A stretch of 64,000 bases of DNA from assembly GCA_900073065.1 (NCBI GenBank), contig FJOG01000043.1:304775-368774 (forward strand), given 5' to 3'. The position numbers and the translations under genes were made by a program. The notes below the pieces were generated by a model. The model made no database searches, was not told the origin of the DNA, and was given only the letters and a program-made list of their open reading frames with translations. Origin of the DNA: Phialocephala subalpina. Lineage: Eukaryota; Ascomycota; Leotiomycetes; Helotiales; Mollisiaceae. How positions within the stretch are numbered: position 1 is the first letter of the stretch; each line of letters opens with the position of its first letter. This document shows, piece by piece, positions 13,114 through 24,359 of the stretch.

Positions 13114-13190
13114 TTTTATAGGTTTTTTTTTTGAAGCCTTGGCACGATAGAGGGTTTTTATAAGGCCCGAGCCACCTCGAGCAGAGGGCG
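13114..13190 (+). repeat. Degenerate direct repeat, copy 1
   Basis: Shares with copy 2 the order ACGATAG, a TTTATA-like box, then CTCGAGCAGAGG. Identity by eye is roughly 70% over about 47 bp, and weaker upstream. Confidence 0.3.
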
Positions 13191-14458
13191 TGCCTTTGAA
13201 ATTTCGCAACCGTTAATGGCTGGTGAAGATTCTCTTTCGGGCTGTGTATTGGTTCGAGTTGTAAGTGCGGTTGATTTTAACCTTCTCTCGAAGTCCCAGC
13301 ATTCACCCCACCTCACCACACTCACAAAACTTCAATGGGACTCTGGGAGCGAGATTCCAATCGCTCATTCACTCGAATCACTCCGTCCAAAATTCGATCT
13401 GCTTCTATCATACTCCACGAATTAGATTCTCATGAGTCGTAGACTAAGAAAGAGCTTCCTTGGTGCACAAACTTAGAGAGAGGGGGAAAAGCATAAATAT
13501 CGCCACTGGGTACCAGAACTTGTCTCATCAACTTGCTAATGACATTCGTGGTCTCTGTTTCATGTCTTGAGGCATGCGCGTTTCCGACTACCTCTCGTAC
13601 GCGTTCATGAAAGCTGTGACTCCAAATAGAAATTCATGGTGCGGAGAGTCGCCAGCTCGGTCTCGGTCAGGATTCTGGTTCGAAATGCTCTATAGTAAAA
13701 TATTATCGCTGCCAATTATGGAAAGTAACAGAAATGAGAATGAGATGGCTGTGATTTGATTTAAAACCAGAGCCTTGAGCATGCGGAACTGGAGATTGAG
13801 CTGATAGACTTTGACTGGTCACCGAAAGCCGGTCGGGAGATTATGAGATCGATTAAGCTGGCTTCCCACACACCATCGCCATTGCTATCGCTATCGCGAT
13901 CGATCCAGCCTACGACGAACTTGTGACCTGAAGGGAGATAGACCGCAGAAGATTTGCATGATACTTATACTGCAAGACAGATTGCCATCTTGATATGCGA
14001 CGACTCCCGCAACTGCTGTGAGAAGGCCGAGAAATAGACGAGGTCGTTACTTCGTACCTTGGCATTTGCTTAAATACCCCAACGGCTGCTCCAAGATGAG
14101 TTCGAACAGTTCACACTTTCCGGGTATCCGAAAGAATTTGTACGAAAACCAGAGACGAGCAAAGAAAGGCCACTTTAATGCCGATGTTCGAAGCAGTTGT
14201 AAGCTGAAGCTTCAGACGTTCCCACATCCTCAAGCCCAGCAAACTCTGAACGAATAAATAACGAAGCAAAATGTGCAATCGAAACTTCTGATAGAAGAAA
14301 AAAATTGACAGCGAAAATGAATCCGGAATCTCTCCCCATGCTCTGAGATGAAGCAGAAAGTAAATGGGGCACTTCCTCTCGCGCGAGGCCGCCAGTAATA
14401 ACAACACGGTGAGCTCGCGACCACAAACGCCAAGCCAAGAATCTGAGACAGGAAGGCT

Positions 14459-14535
14459 CATAGAAGGCTTCCTGGTTGGAATAGCAGGTACGATAGAAGA
14501 TATTTATAGATCCCAGAGCCTACTCGAGCAGAGGA
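14459..14535 (+). repeat. Degenerate direct repeat, copy 2
   Basis: Second copy of the repeat, about 1.35 kb downstream, with the same CTCGAGCAGAGG end. It could be a decayed promoter duplication or an old mobile relic. Confidence 0.3.
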
Positions 14536-15471
14536 AGTGAGTGCAACTTTCACTTTCACTCTCGCAAAACCGCTACCACACGCACCTTTGAGTAATGGCA
14601 GACATTGAGATATTCACTCTCCGCGTTGGGGGCCCAGCACCAGATTCGGATTTTCGAATCCAACCTCGCGAATTGAAGGTGAGTGGGTAGAGATGCAAAC
14701 TAACCCTCGAAGTCGAGAACTGAGCTTGGACATTTACGTCATTGTTCGATGTGAAAGAGATGAAGCGGTGCAGGACATCGAAGCAGCAAGAACTGATGCC
14801 GGCATGCGCACGATCAGAGCACGGTTTAGAGCTCTGAAGCCTCTTGCACTTGCAAAAGCTCGAGATGCTGTACATCTGCATGTACTGCGAGGTACCCCGC
14901 ATCCACCAAGAAACCAATGACCCGACAAGAGACCTCTCCCCTCAACGCTATCAGTGTTTCAAGAGAGAGCGGAGCGCATAATCGACGAATCTTGCAGCCT
15001 GTCTCGGCAATAGCAACTGACCAGCAGTTGCCGCCTGCTCAATCATTCGACTCAGAGGCGTCATCTAGACCAGCCCAACAGCACTTGCGCCTTTTCTTCA
15101 GCAACCACAAAGTCCACAATGTTCTGCATCCCCGCGTTAGACATGTCCAAGTCACAACGTCCCGCACCGTTTGTGATGTGACAACACTCACGGCACCGCA
15201 TGAACGATGGTCCGAGCTGTACACTTGTCTTCCTAACAGGTCGGTGACGGTGAGGGAAGAGGTTCGAGAGTTCTCTCGACCTCCCACTCTTCACCCCATG
15301 ACATGATCGTCAAAGCCTATCAGCCCAATCGCATCTCGAATCCTTCAGCGACGATCGATAAGCCCTAGGACGAGGTTCGTTCGCGTTATCCATTCCTCGC
15401 ATAGCTTGCCCTGCCAAGAAGTCCCAAAGTCTCTTTGACAGCGGGGACTAAGCGCAAATGCAACCACCCCG

Positions 15472-15693
15472 CTACGCACAGACGCGGCTCGAGCTATTTT
15501 CTGACAATCCCAGAGGGTGGTATCCGTCAAGTGCGGGTTCCTGAATATCGATTGGTTGTTCCTGCAGATATGCAAGAGTCGGTGTGGTTGATGTGGTTGA
15601 TGTGGTTGATGTGGTTGATGTGGTTGATGTGGTTGATGTGGTTGTACAAACTTGTTCCTGAAGCGTGGTTGACTGTTGCACAATTGTTGCCAT
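15472..15693 (-). CDS. Small Thr/Ser-repeat protein, hypothetical
   Basis: A 73-residue frame starts at an ATG in good context (ACAATGGC) and follows a CT-rich leader typical of fungal 5' UTRs. The N-terminal part is Gln/Thr rich (MATIVQQSTTLQEQV). It then has six or seven STT units encoded by the 9-bp minisatellite at 15583-15644, then a polar acidic tail (QEQPIDIQEPALDG). There is no signal peptide, membrane segment or known domain. A nine-base period keeps the frame whatever the copy number. An intron or longer product is not excluded. I do not recognise the family, and it could be a chance frame. Confidence 0.4.
   Translation of the reverse strand: MATIVQQSTTLQEQVCTTTSTTSTTSTTSTTSTTSTTPTLAYLQEQPIDIQEPALDGYHPLGLSENSSSRVCA
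15583..15644. repeat. 9-bp minisatellite, TGTGGTTGA unit
   Basis: Six perfect copies plus a seventh ending in T. On the minus strand it reads as Ser-Thr-Thr repeats inside the 15472-15693 frame. Confidence 0.9.
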
Positions 15694-15715
15694 TGTGGCC
15701 GATGAGCTGAGGCGA

Positions 15716-15808
15716 GTGGAAATTGGGAACGAGAAGAAGTTTGGTTGGTAGCGTGGATGTTGAAGTGGAAATTGGGAATGAGAGAAAGTTTGGTAGCGTG
15801 GATGTTGA
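15716..15808. repeat. Two-copy imperfect tandem repeat (~47 bp)
   Basis: Each copy begins GTGGAAATTGGGAA and ends GTAGCGTGGATGTTGA. They lie directly upstream of the small minus-strand gene, in its probable CT-rich leader. Confidence 0.8.
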
Positions 15809-18800
15809 GAAACTGCAAGGCTGACGAACAGTACGCTGAAAATGTCACTTTTGGAAGTTGCTCCGCTCTCTTTCCTCAGTGGCTGAGTGGTGCGATCCAA
15901 TGTCCGTCATCTCCATCAGACGAACTTTGTTAAAATTCGTTTCGAGGTCAAATTCATGCGAACGTTCATTTAGAAGTAATAAAATAGATGCCGATTTTGA
16001 TCTTAAAATGAACGCATGAATTGTTAACCTCGTGGTAGGAAAGGATGAACACAAACATGATGGCTGAGTTTGATGCTCGCGGCGATGAGCACGCAATTGA
16101 AAGCCTTCCTCGACACTTGAAACACTTCCGGTGAACAAGTGGGGGAGGTACTTCGTTTGCTGATTGGGTAAGACGATGAATCGAAACGAGAAGATGTCGC
16201 CTAGACCTTCCTGTGTCTGGAGCGATGAGAAGCAGGCCCTGGGAGGCATCTAGGCTCTAGCCGTTCTCGAATGCCACGAGACGGAAGAGCTGTGATGTAA
16301 AGAATTGTGAACAGTTGTGCAGGTGCTTTGAGACATCCAGGAGGTTAGCTGTTTTGGATTATGCAAGTGAGTAAATCTCCTCGTGGCGGCGGCTGTGGTT
16401 ACCTTTGCGGGGTAGCTGTGCGGCCGTAGCTGAAGGAATTTCGTTGTCCAGTCTCTCGTCTTCGAAAGTCGTGGAGCTTCATGATCTGACAATCTTGGAG
16501 GAACTCGAATGTCTCGGTCTTTCTTCTGTTGCGTCCCCGCAAAAAGAAAATTGTGCGGAGATTCAAGCTTTGAGCGATTCGTGTACTCCGCTACTCCATC
16601 GAATGCAGCTCCAACTCCGAGGCAAAATGTTTGTCCGCATGTTGGGAGTCCCCAAAATGGGCTTAAATTGGAGTCAATGAGCTGTTTATTGTATTATTTG
16701 TGGCGCTGTAACTGCTTTGCGTTCGCGCACGTGACCTTACTGAAGCCCCTGTAAGTGCCCTGTAACTGGTGCCGAGAAGCGAACGCAAAGCTGGTGGCAG
16801 CGCAACGGATAATGCAGAGATTGTGAACCAGCTACCAATTTCAACTCGGTTTTTGGATTCGCGGAATAGAGTATGGTTCCGGAATGTTACGGCAAACTGG
16901 ATGGCCTGGAGTGGTGGAGCCAACCCCAGCATTGGCAGGGTGCGGGGTCCACGATATTGAGGTAGGGTTCTCCTGAACGTTGCGCCGTGTTTGCTGGGAA
17001 GAGACGCGGCTGGATAAGATTCTTGATAACGAATATGTTGAGGTCGTCTTGGACGTTTCATCGGATAGGGCGCTGGGCTGAATGTTCGGAATGTCGATTG
17101 AATCGGAGACGTATCTCTTGCAGAAGCGATGTTGGCGATACTGTGACACAACACAAGCGACGATTCGCGATGATTGTTGGGAATACCGGTTGGTAAAATA
17201 GACACAAAAGGCGCACTCACCCCTATCACTGCATAGAGTAGTTCACAATGCTACCGTGAACCGATCCTTGTGTTTTTGGAAGATACTTACGATGGTGCGA
17301 CCTCCGATCTTCTTGTCAGCCTAGAAATGACGACCGTCAGCACGAAATCTCCGACTTCATGGTCCAAGGTTTGATGATGAAGATCCGTTTCAATAGACTG
17401 TCGGTCAATCGGTAAGAAGGTGGACGTATCATCGGTGCGACTCGAGTAATGACAATACATGCAGAAACCCGGATATGTGATAAGGTGCGGGCCGTAATCG
17501 AAGTTCAAAAAGCGGTATCCAAACTTTATTGGATGTCCTTCTAAACCGAGCTTTGGCTTTGGAAACCATGATGCAGGCCGTCAATCACTCGGCCAATATT
17601 CGTAGCTTTCTTTTAGCTTTCAGAGATGATCATGCCCGTTCAGAAGCTATAGTCCAGGAGATCTGCCCTTTACAGACAATAGTGCAAGCCGGCAATGGGT
17701 ACGGGTAGCCTTATCGTCCTTCGACATGGATTTTGGGGTCCTCCCCGAATTCAGATTTTCAGGTACGATGCCGGCATAGGGAGAGAATATACAAATGCCG
17801 AACCACCTGAGACCATCAGGATCGAAATGACAATCATCTCCTTGATGGGTCGTGATTTATACCGCAGAACTTATTCATAGAGGCCTCGTTATATTGTAAA
17901 GGCTGATGTCTCCGTCCGTGTCGAGCCTGTCTGCCTTCCAGCCCTTTCCCTCTGTGTCATCCATTTGTGTTGCTCGCAGATTCGGCTTCGAGGAGGGTAT
18001 ATCGGTACCGAGTTGTCTACTACTTCGATATTACCTTCTGCCCTCCGGTCAGGAGGGGTGCTGCTTCTGGACGTACCTAAAGTGCTGGTGCTTCGATATC
18101 AACCCCGACCTGCTTTGGGATTGACAGAGCATCGCTATTCCCCCGAATACGAGGATTGCTGTGACATTCTCGAATATACCTCTTTCAGGCTCCTGAATAA
18201 ATGTTCTTTGCAGCGCTCATAATCGAAAATTTGGTTGTTGGTTGCGGCCTGGGGTGTATTGTCCGTGCAGAATGTCTCCAGCAGCGGGCCGAGGTGCTCC
18301 TCAGGGTACGGAGTACTCCAGGTCTGAGTTTGATAGCTTCTCCACTAACTTGGCGCATTGAATCAGTGGATTCGACGCCAATCAGTACCCGGATTGAGGT
18401 GTGTCCGCAATGGAGAGCTGATCCCATGTGCACTGTGGGTCGTGACACCGCAACAACATTTTCATCGCACTAATCGACCGAGCACACGTCTGTCCTCCTG
18501 TTCCGCGAGTCTGACCGGTGGTAAACATGAGGTGTGGGAGAAATCTGGTAAGGTTATCGTTGCACTTCTTCGGCTGCTCACCGATGCAGTGGGAAGGGTC
18601 ACGCACATATTTGGAGCAGCCTCCTGTCTTTTTTTAGCTGGCTATCGTCTGATTCGAGGTCGGTGATTTGGCCGTTGGAAGGCGTCTGGCGTGTCAAACG
18701 ACAGCATCTGGGCCCGCCCACTGTGGTGGCTGCCATGCCCTGTCTCATTGCCTGCCGCCCAGTGGCTTTCTAACCCCACGACCCTCCGTAGAGCACCCAG

Positions 18801-19612
18801 TCCCCTGCAGCCATGGGTCGATATTCTGCGATGCCAGATGCTGAGTCTGCTTTTAGCGGGCTTAGATGCATATCTCTCCCCGGTTGGAAACGAGAGCTGG
18901 TAGCCTGGTACGTACCAAGGGTGCTGACCGCGACTCAGAAATCATTTCTGGCTCCTTGTCCTCTTCTGAACAATCTCCAGTCTTCTCTTCCCCTTCTGTC
19001 ACTGACATGCGCGCCTTAGTCACATATCTGGATCCTTGACAGGTGCGCAAGCATGCAGGTAGCCCGTTGTTGCACAAGATCTGTAACGAGAATATTTCCT
19101 CCCCTCCATCACTTCTCTTCTGACATCGAGCTCCCGCTGTGCAGACGACATAGTTGTGGATCGCAGACGGAGATCGTTTCTGTGTTTCTTGCTGCTTGCT
19201 CTCGGACCTCTTCTTTCGACTTCGAATGGTGTTTGCGGCATTGGTGTTGATGCTTTGGAGTATTTGAAGATTGGATGTCCTGGGACAAGAAAGGAAGGCT
19301 TCACGCGAGAAGCTAACACATGCGAGTGTCCGCATCGTCACGAACCACAACACAGCTTCATTGAACCACTTCCAACCAAGCAATCACTTTCACCTCGTCT
19401 ATTGTTACTGCCGTCACTCCTTATCGCACCGCACAAAAACAATCTTTCGTCACAGTCCTTTCCTCCCTACTATTGCGACAATTTCAACACCTCGAAGGCT
19501 TCTCTTTGCAGCTCGTTGCCGCAAAGAAGACCCTCCAGCGCATTGAGCAGGAGTACCTCCTTGCTTCTTACAGCAGAACTTTCTCGACGAACACCTTGAA
19601 CCAACCGCAAAG
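15809..19612. other. Gene-poor region before the GPCR gene
   Basis: No supported gene. It holds the inverted repeat at 16693-16813. From about 19330 to 19612 the sequence is C/T rich and is probably the leader of the GPCR gene. Confidence 0.45.
16693..16813. repeat. Imperfect terminal-inverted-repeat element
   Basis: Arms of about 34 bp at 16693-16726 and 16779-16813 share GCTTTGCGTTCGC exactly and GCGCTG further out, with mismatches between. No obvious TA duplication. Likely a decayed MITE. Confidence 0.5.
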
Positions 19613-21151
19613 ATGTACGTCGGCGACCTGACCGAGGCAAACTTTACCACCTTCAACACCCTTGAGCGCATTGCCTCTGCCTTGTCGCTGTTGGGAACTG
19701 CTTTCGTCGCTGTTACCTTCCTCAGCTCGGAGGCATTTCAGAAGCCCATCAATCGACTCGTCTTCTATGCTTGCTTGGGCAACATTTTCACTAATATTGC
19801 TACGATCATGGCCAGAGCGGCAATTGAGACGGTGCATGACGACAACTACAACACCAGTCTCTGCCAATTCCAAGGGGTGTTGATCCAAATGTAAGTCTGC
19901 GTGTGCGATTATTCTTGTAGCCTACTGACAGAACGTAGGTTCCTTCCTGCTGATGCTCTATGGACCTTCGTTATGGCACTCAATGTATATCTCACCTTCT
20001 ACCGCTCATTTAACGCCGAGGACTTGCGTCGCTTGGAGAAATGGTATGCTCTTCTTTGCTATGGCATACCCTTTATACCAGCAATTGTGTTCGTGTTCGT
20101 CCAAAACGCGAAACAAGGTCACATGTATGGAAATGCTACACTGTGGTGCTGGATTGACTCCGAATGGGACATCTGGCGTATCGCGGCCTTTTATGGGCCA
20201 GTCTGTAGGACCAAGTCCATTCCAACACACATAAACATGCTAACGAGAGTAGGGGTCGTCATTTTTGCAACCATTTGCATCTACTTTTATGCTGGACGAG
20301 ATATCTGGCAAAAGACAAAGATGCTTCGCGACTTCAAACATCCTGCACCAGACCCAATGAGAGTTCCCATCAATCCCTTCAACGGTGTGCCGCAAGAAGT
20401 CGTTTATGTCACTTCAGATACTGTTGTCGAGACTACGACTACAATCGATCTAAACCAGCTGACTCCAAATGGCCAATCCTCTGCTAGGGATCCTGCTCCA
20501 GCCTCGAAGTACAACGTCATTATCACTGCCGGTTCTCCTCGCAATGTCGATCCACCTCTTGAGAACGTGAATCGATTCTCATACAGCGAGAAGACACCAG
20601 GAGAAATTCGCCGAGCATCGACAGTAGCTCCTACATCTCCCTATGCACCTCCCGCCCGCCAACGTGCTGTTTTCGAAGCCAACTCGGCCATGGTATCATA
20701 CACCAAGGTCGCAGGTCTCTTTTTCATCGCCATGATGATTACCTGGATTCCGTCGTCCGCCAATCGCCTCTACTCCGTCGTCAACCCAGAACAAGTCTCC
20801 GTTGCCCTCGAGTGTCTCGCCGCCTTTGTCCTTCCACTCCAAGGCTTCTGGAACGCTCTTATCTACGCTACAACCAGTCTCCCTGCTTGCAGAAGCTTGT
20901 GGAAACAGGTCCGCGAGAAGAAGCGTCTGAGTGGCAGTGGTATTCGAAACCTACGTCGCGGCTTTCCAGAGACCGCCGAGTCGCATGCTCCTCACGTCGG
21001 CCACAAAAGAACGTCATCAAGACGCGACCTCGAGACGGACTCCATGACCGAGCTCAAGGAAAGTCGCCCTCACACCGGCCGAGAAGGAAGTGGTGATAGC
21101 GAGAATCGTATGGATCCCGATTACTCGCGCTCCTTCCCATCACCTGTTTGA
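19613..21151 (+). CDS. Seven-helix G-protein-coupled receptor, cAMP-receptor-like (Dicty_CAR)
   Basis: Exons 19613-19890, 19939-20204 and 20253-21151 give 480 residues. Both introns are 48 nt with clean ends (GTAAGT..GTAG and GTAGGA..GTAG) and CTGAC/CTAAC branch sites, and the joins read IQMFLPADALW and YGPVWVVIF. Helices 1-5 occupy roughly residues 18-190. A long Ser/Thr/Pro-rich third cytosolic loop of about 130 residues follows. Helices 6 and 7 are around GLFFIAMMITWIP and FVLPLQGFWNALIYA, and the basic C-tail contains KRTSSRRDLE. The layout fits fungal class V/Dicty_CAR receptors that couple nutrient or pheromone-like cues to heterotrimeric G proteins at the plasma membrane. The ligand is unknown. 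The CT-rich leader upstream supports this start. Confidence 0.9.
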
Positions 21152-21761
21152 GCTGTGACAAAAATCTGTTGGCGGCTTTCCTTTTGGCTTGCTCCTTGGC
21201 ATTAGCGTGGCGTTTTGGGTGGATGATTTTTGTTTGTGGACGGTATGGATGGGGTGGGGTGAGGTGATGAGTTTGTAGTATACCAGTTCCCTTCACTTCT
21301 TTCTGACTGGAGGCCTTCTCACCTGGCGAGGCCTCCTTTTTACTTGTACTTACTTCTAAATTTGCTTTCTAGATTTCATATGTTGGCTGATCGCCGTGTT
21401 GATACCATTTACCGGCGTGTATCTGGCTTGATCATATCTTAAGTGTTCTATATTATGGCTGGTCAACTGTGGCGGCTCGAGTTGACAGATGGTGAGAAGT
21501 GCTGCTGTACTAAAGTACATAAACTTCAAAATGAAATCATATTCCGATTCAAACATGAAGCAAATTGGTGTCCTCGCAATCAGATTCTTAATCATTCAGG
21601 TTCTCAGCCAATAGCAAGTGCTTCCTCGTATCGCGACCTTCCACTTACGTCTGACTGCGACCCACCATCAAGCATCATCGCGACTTCGTACATTCTTCTT
21701 CCCCTCTCTATTTTCCACAAACCTTATTCTGTCACTATATCCAGAGCAAACTTTGCCAACA

Positions 21762-22748
21762 ATGACATCTCCAAATCCTTGGCTTACATCCCCCTCACAC
21801 TCAGCCCTCATCTCAATCGGCACGCACTCGCTCTACCTCTCAGCTTCCGGCCCTCTCCACCGCCCCGGCATACCATCAATCCTAATCGAAGCTGGACACG
21901 CGAATTGCTCAAACTCATGGCCTGCTGTAGTCAGGCTGCTCGCCAAGTTCATTCGAGTCTACACCTACGATCGAGCGGGGTACGGACGTTCAGAGAGAGC
22001 ACCTTCTGATATCCCTCGAACCGCCGAACAAATCGCCACCGAGCTAGACCTCCTATTAAAAGCCGCCTCCGTCCCCGGCCCATTTGTCCTAGTAGGCCAT
22101 TCTTACGGCGGCATCCTAATCCGCGAATTCCTCGCCCTCCGCCCCTTCGACATCAAAGGCCTCGTGTTCGTAGACGCCGTCATGGAGCACGATCTCGACT
22201 ACGAATGGCCAAACAAAGAACTAGCCTCTTTAGGAAAGGGATTAGATAGTTACGAAGCTCGAGGCCTGAAGCAGAATTCCAAACTAAGTCCCGAGGAATG
22301 GGAGATCTTCGTTGCGGGTGAAAAAACATCATTATTCGAAGAAACTAGCCAACGGGAAATGACGGGATTCTCCTCAAGCGTCACTTCCCTCAAAGCAAAA
22401 AACCAAATCACCAATAAAGTCCTAGGTGCTCGTCGCCTATACATCATTAAAGCAGATCATGTAAGAGATTATCGAAGGATATTAGAGAAAGGGATAGAAG
22501 CAGGAAATGGGACGGAAGAAGAGAGGGAGAAAATGAAGGTTTTTTGTGAGGGGATTGAGAAGGTTTGGATGAGGAATACGAGGGCGTTGATTGGGCTTTG
22601 TGAGGTGGGGTGGTGGAGGTGGAAGGGGGTGGGGTGTGGACATCAGGTTCAGATTGAGATGCCGGAGGTGGTGGTTGAGGGGGTGGAATGGGTTTTGGGG
22701 CCGCTTTGGTGGGAGGTGAAGAACGCAAACCAAGTTGCGGAGGGATAG
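21762..22748 (+). CDS. Alpha/beta hydrolase
   Basis: Single exon, 328 residues from ATG at 21762 (CAACAATGA). The fold is clear: a YDRAGYGRS strand-turn (69-77), the nucleophile elbow GHSYGG with Ser114, VDAV after the next strand, and a late His294 in GCGHQVQIEMPEVV, which matches the catalytic His position. It should hydrolyse an ester or amide; the substrate cannot be predicted. The same frame is open back to an ATG at 21618, adding 48 residues rich in Arg, Leu, Ser and Thr with no acidic residue until near the end. That could be a mitochondrial presequence if the upstream start is used. The coding strand changes from C-rich (5' part) to extremely G-rich (after 22450). Confidence 0.88.
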   Translation: MTSPNPWLTSPSHSALISIGTHSLYLSASGPLHRPGIPSILIEAGHANCSNSWPAVVRLLAKFIRVYTYDRAGYGRSERAPSDIPRTAEQIATELDLLLKAASVPGPFVLVGHSYGGILIREFLALRPFDIKGLVFVDAVMEHDLDYEWPNKELASLGKGLDSYEARGLKQNSKLSPEEWEIFVAGEKTSLFEETSQREMTGFSSSVTSLKAKNQITNKVLGARRLYIIKADHVRDYRRILEKGIEAGNGTEEEREKMKVFCEGIEKVWMRNTRALIGLCEVGWWRWKGVGCGHQVQIEMPEVVVEGVEWVLGPLWWEVKNANQVAEG

Positions 22749-24359
22749 GACTGGGTGTGGAAGCTGGGATGTGGAATGTGGAATGGCTTGAAGGAGCCAG
22801 GAGATTGTGGGAAAGATAGTCCTCAAGGTGGAATCAATCGCTGACCATTTGCCAAGAGATCCCCTTGCTGGGCAAACAGAGCATCAACGCTTTTGGAGTT
22901 CAGAGAACATGAGACCCGGATTGATTTGGATGCTTTTGCTAAGATGTAGTTATTATCAGAGATACTGAGATTGATGTTGAGCATGATTATATCACTGAAG
23001 CAATAAAGCACCCTCATCTTTCCGTATCCCAAAGAAGTCAAGTTCCTGCCTTAGACTTCTCGCTAATAGACAGTCCCCCTTTATGGTCCACAATTATATG
23101 CTTGGAGAAAAAGAAGCATGCTGAAATTGGAGAGACGAACAGTTAGAAACAAAAGCTGAAGCTGGAACTTTGGAAGTCAAATAATAGGTTAGAAAGCAAA
23201 GCGACAAATACAAACTCAAACTTCTAGATGAACAGACTCCCATCCGACCACTCATCTTTGGATTAACATTTATGCTCTATCATATCTTTTAATTCTTCGC
23301 TATCATCAGCTAACACTTTCTCTCTTGGCGCTTCGCGGTTGACTAATTTAAATTTGGTCCGATCTATCGTTCTCTCGTGCTTTGCATGTCTCCAGTGACC
23401 AGCCCTAATCGTTCTGGGACTAGCCTGAAATAAGGTGGGACGGGAAAGCCGCAATCCCGCGCGCATCCCGGGCGCGCCCCGGGCGCCTCGGACGCAATCA
23501 CGTACGCCATCACAACCCAGCGGTTAATGGATTCTGATTCAATCAATCGAGAAGCCTTTCTGCCTCACCCCACGAGATCGTGTTCGAGAGCTCAGGAGAG
23601 TGCTCGAGCTCTTTTAAAAGAGATTGTCTGACCACGAAACAAAAGAAAGTTTGCTTCGAATTCTACCCAATTGTCACGGTCTTGCGTGGTGCAGGGTGAT
23701 CATCGAACATTGGCAAATTTTATTTTGAGGCGGGGCAGGAGAGCAGTGTTCACTGTGCCGCCCAACATGCAGGCAGGGGCTATCGTTTTGCTGAACCAAG
23801 TTGCTGGGACCACAGGGAAGATTCGTTCAATCACGCCATCTGCATCTGCTCGAAGCAGTCTTCCTTCCCACCTACGACAAGAGAGAGGAACGGGCTGTGC
23901 GAGCTTCGAAGAATTGGAAGAACCATCGTACGAGCGTCGAGAATGAGGTCAGTTTTAACAACAACACTTAAATGATGGTTTGAAGTACTGGTATGAAATC
24001 AGAGAGCAAGTTCTAGCTGAGTTCCTCCGAATGAACTTTGCCACTCTGGAAGGCTCGGATCCCGTTCATCTCGACAGCAACAGTCGCGCAAAGATGTGGG
24101 GAAGTTGTCACACTCGAACCGCCTTCCCCACTTGAAAACGAAATGGCAGCCACTCCTTTTCCCTGTTATTGTCTTTTTGAGCTGCACCCCTTTCTAGATG
24201 CAGATCAGCCGCGACATGGTTCTTGTTGGTTTATGCTCAAGGTGTGTTCTAGCAATAGTTACCTGACCTCAACCTCCCACATTTTGCACTCATAACCGCT
24301 CTTCCTTCCATATTGGTCTCTCTTTATTTTCCATTTTGCCCTTCACTTTTCTAGGTATT
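22749..24359. other. Intergenic
   Basis: No gene recognised. A short GC-rich patch with repeated CCCGGGCGC lies near 23460-23490. The last ~100 bases are CT-rich and probably form the dynamin gene leader; a TTTCTAG just before the ATG may end a 5' UTR intron. Confidence 0.5.

Larger units (their letters stand above)
10661..15471. other. Gene-poor region
   Basis: Short open frames occur on both strands, but none has a recognisable domain or a convincing splice model. TATA-like sequences recur near 11362, 13493 and 14504. A degenerate direct repeat is noted at 13114-13190 and 14459-14535. The region could hold decayed lineage-specific loci, but nothing here can be called a gene. Confidence 0.4.
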
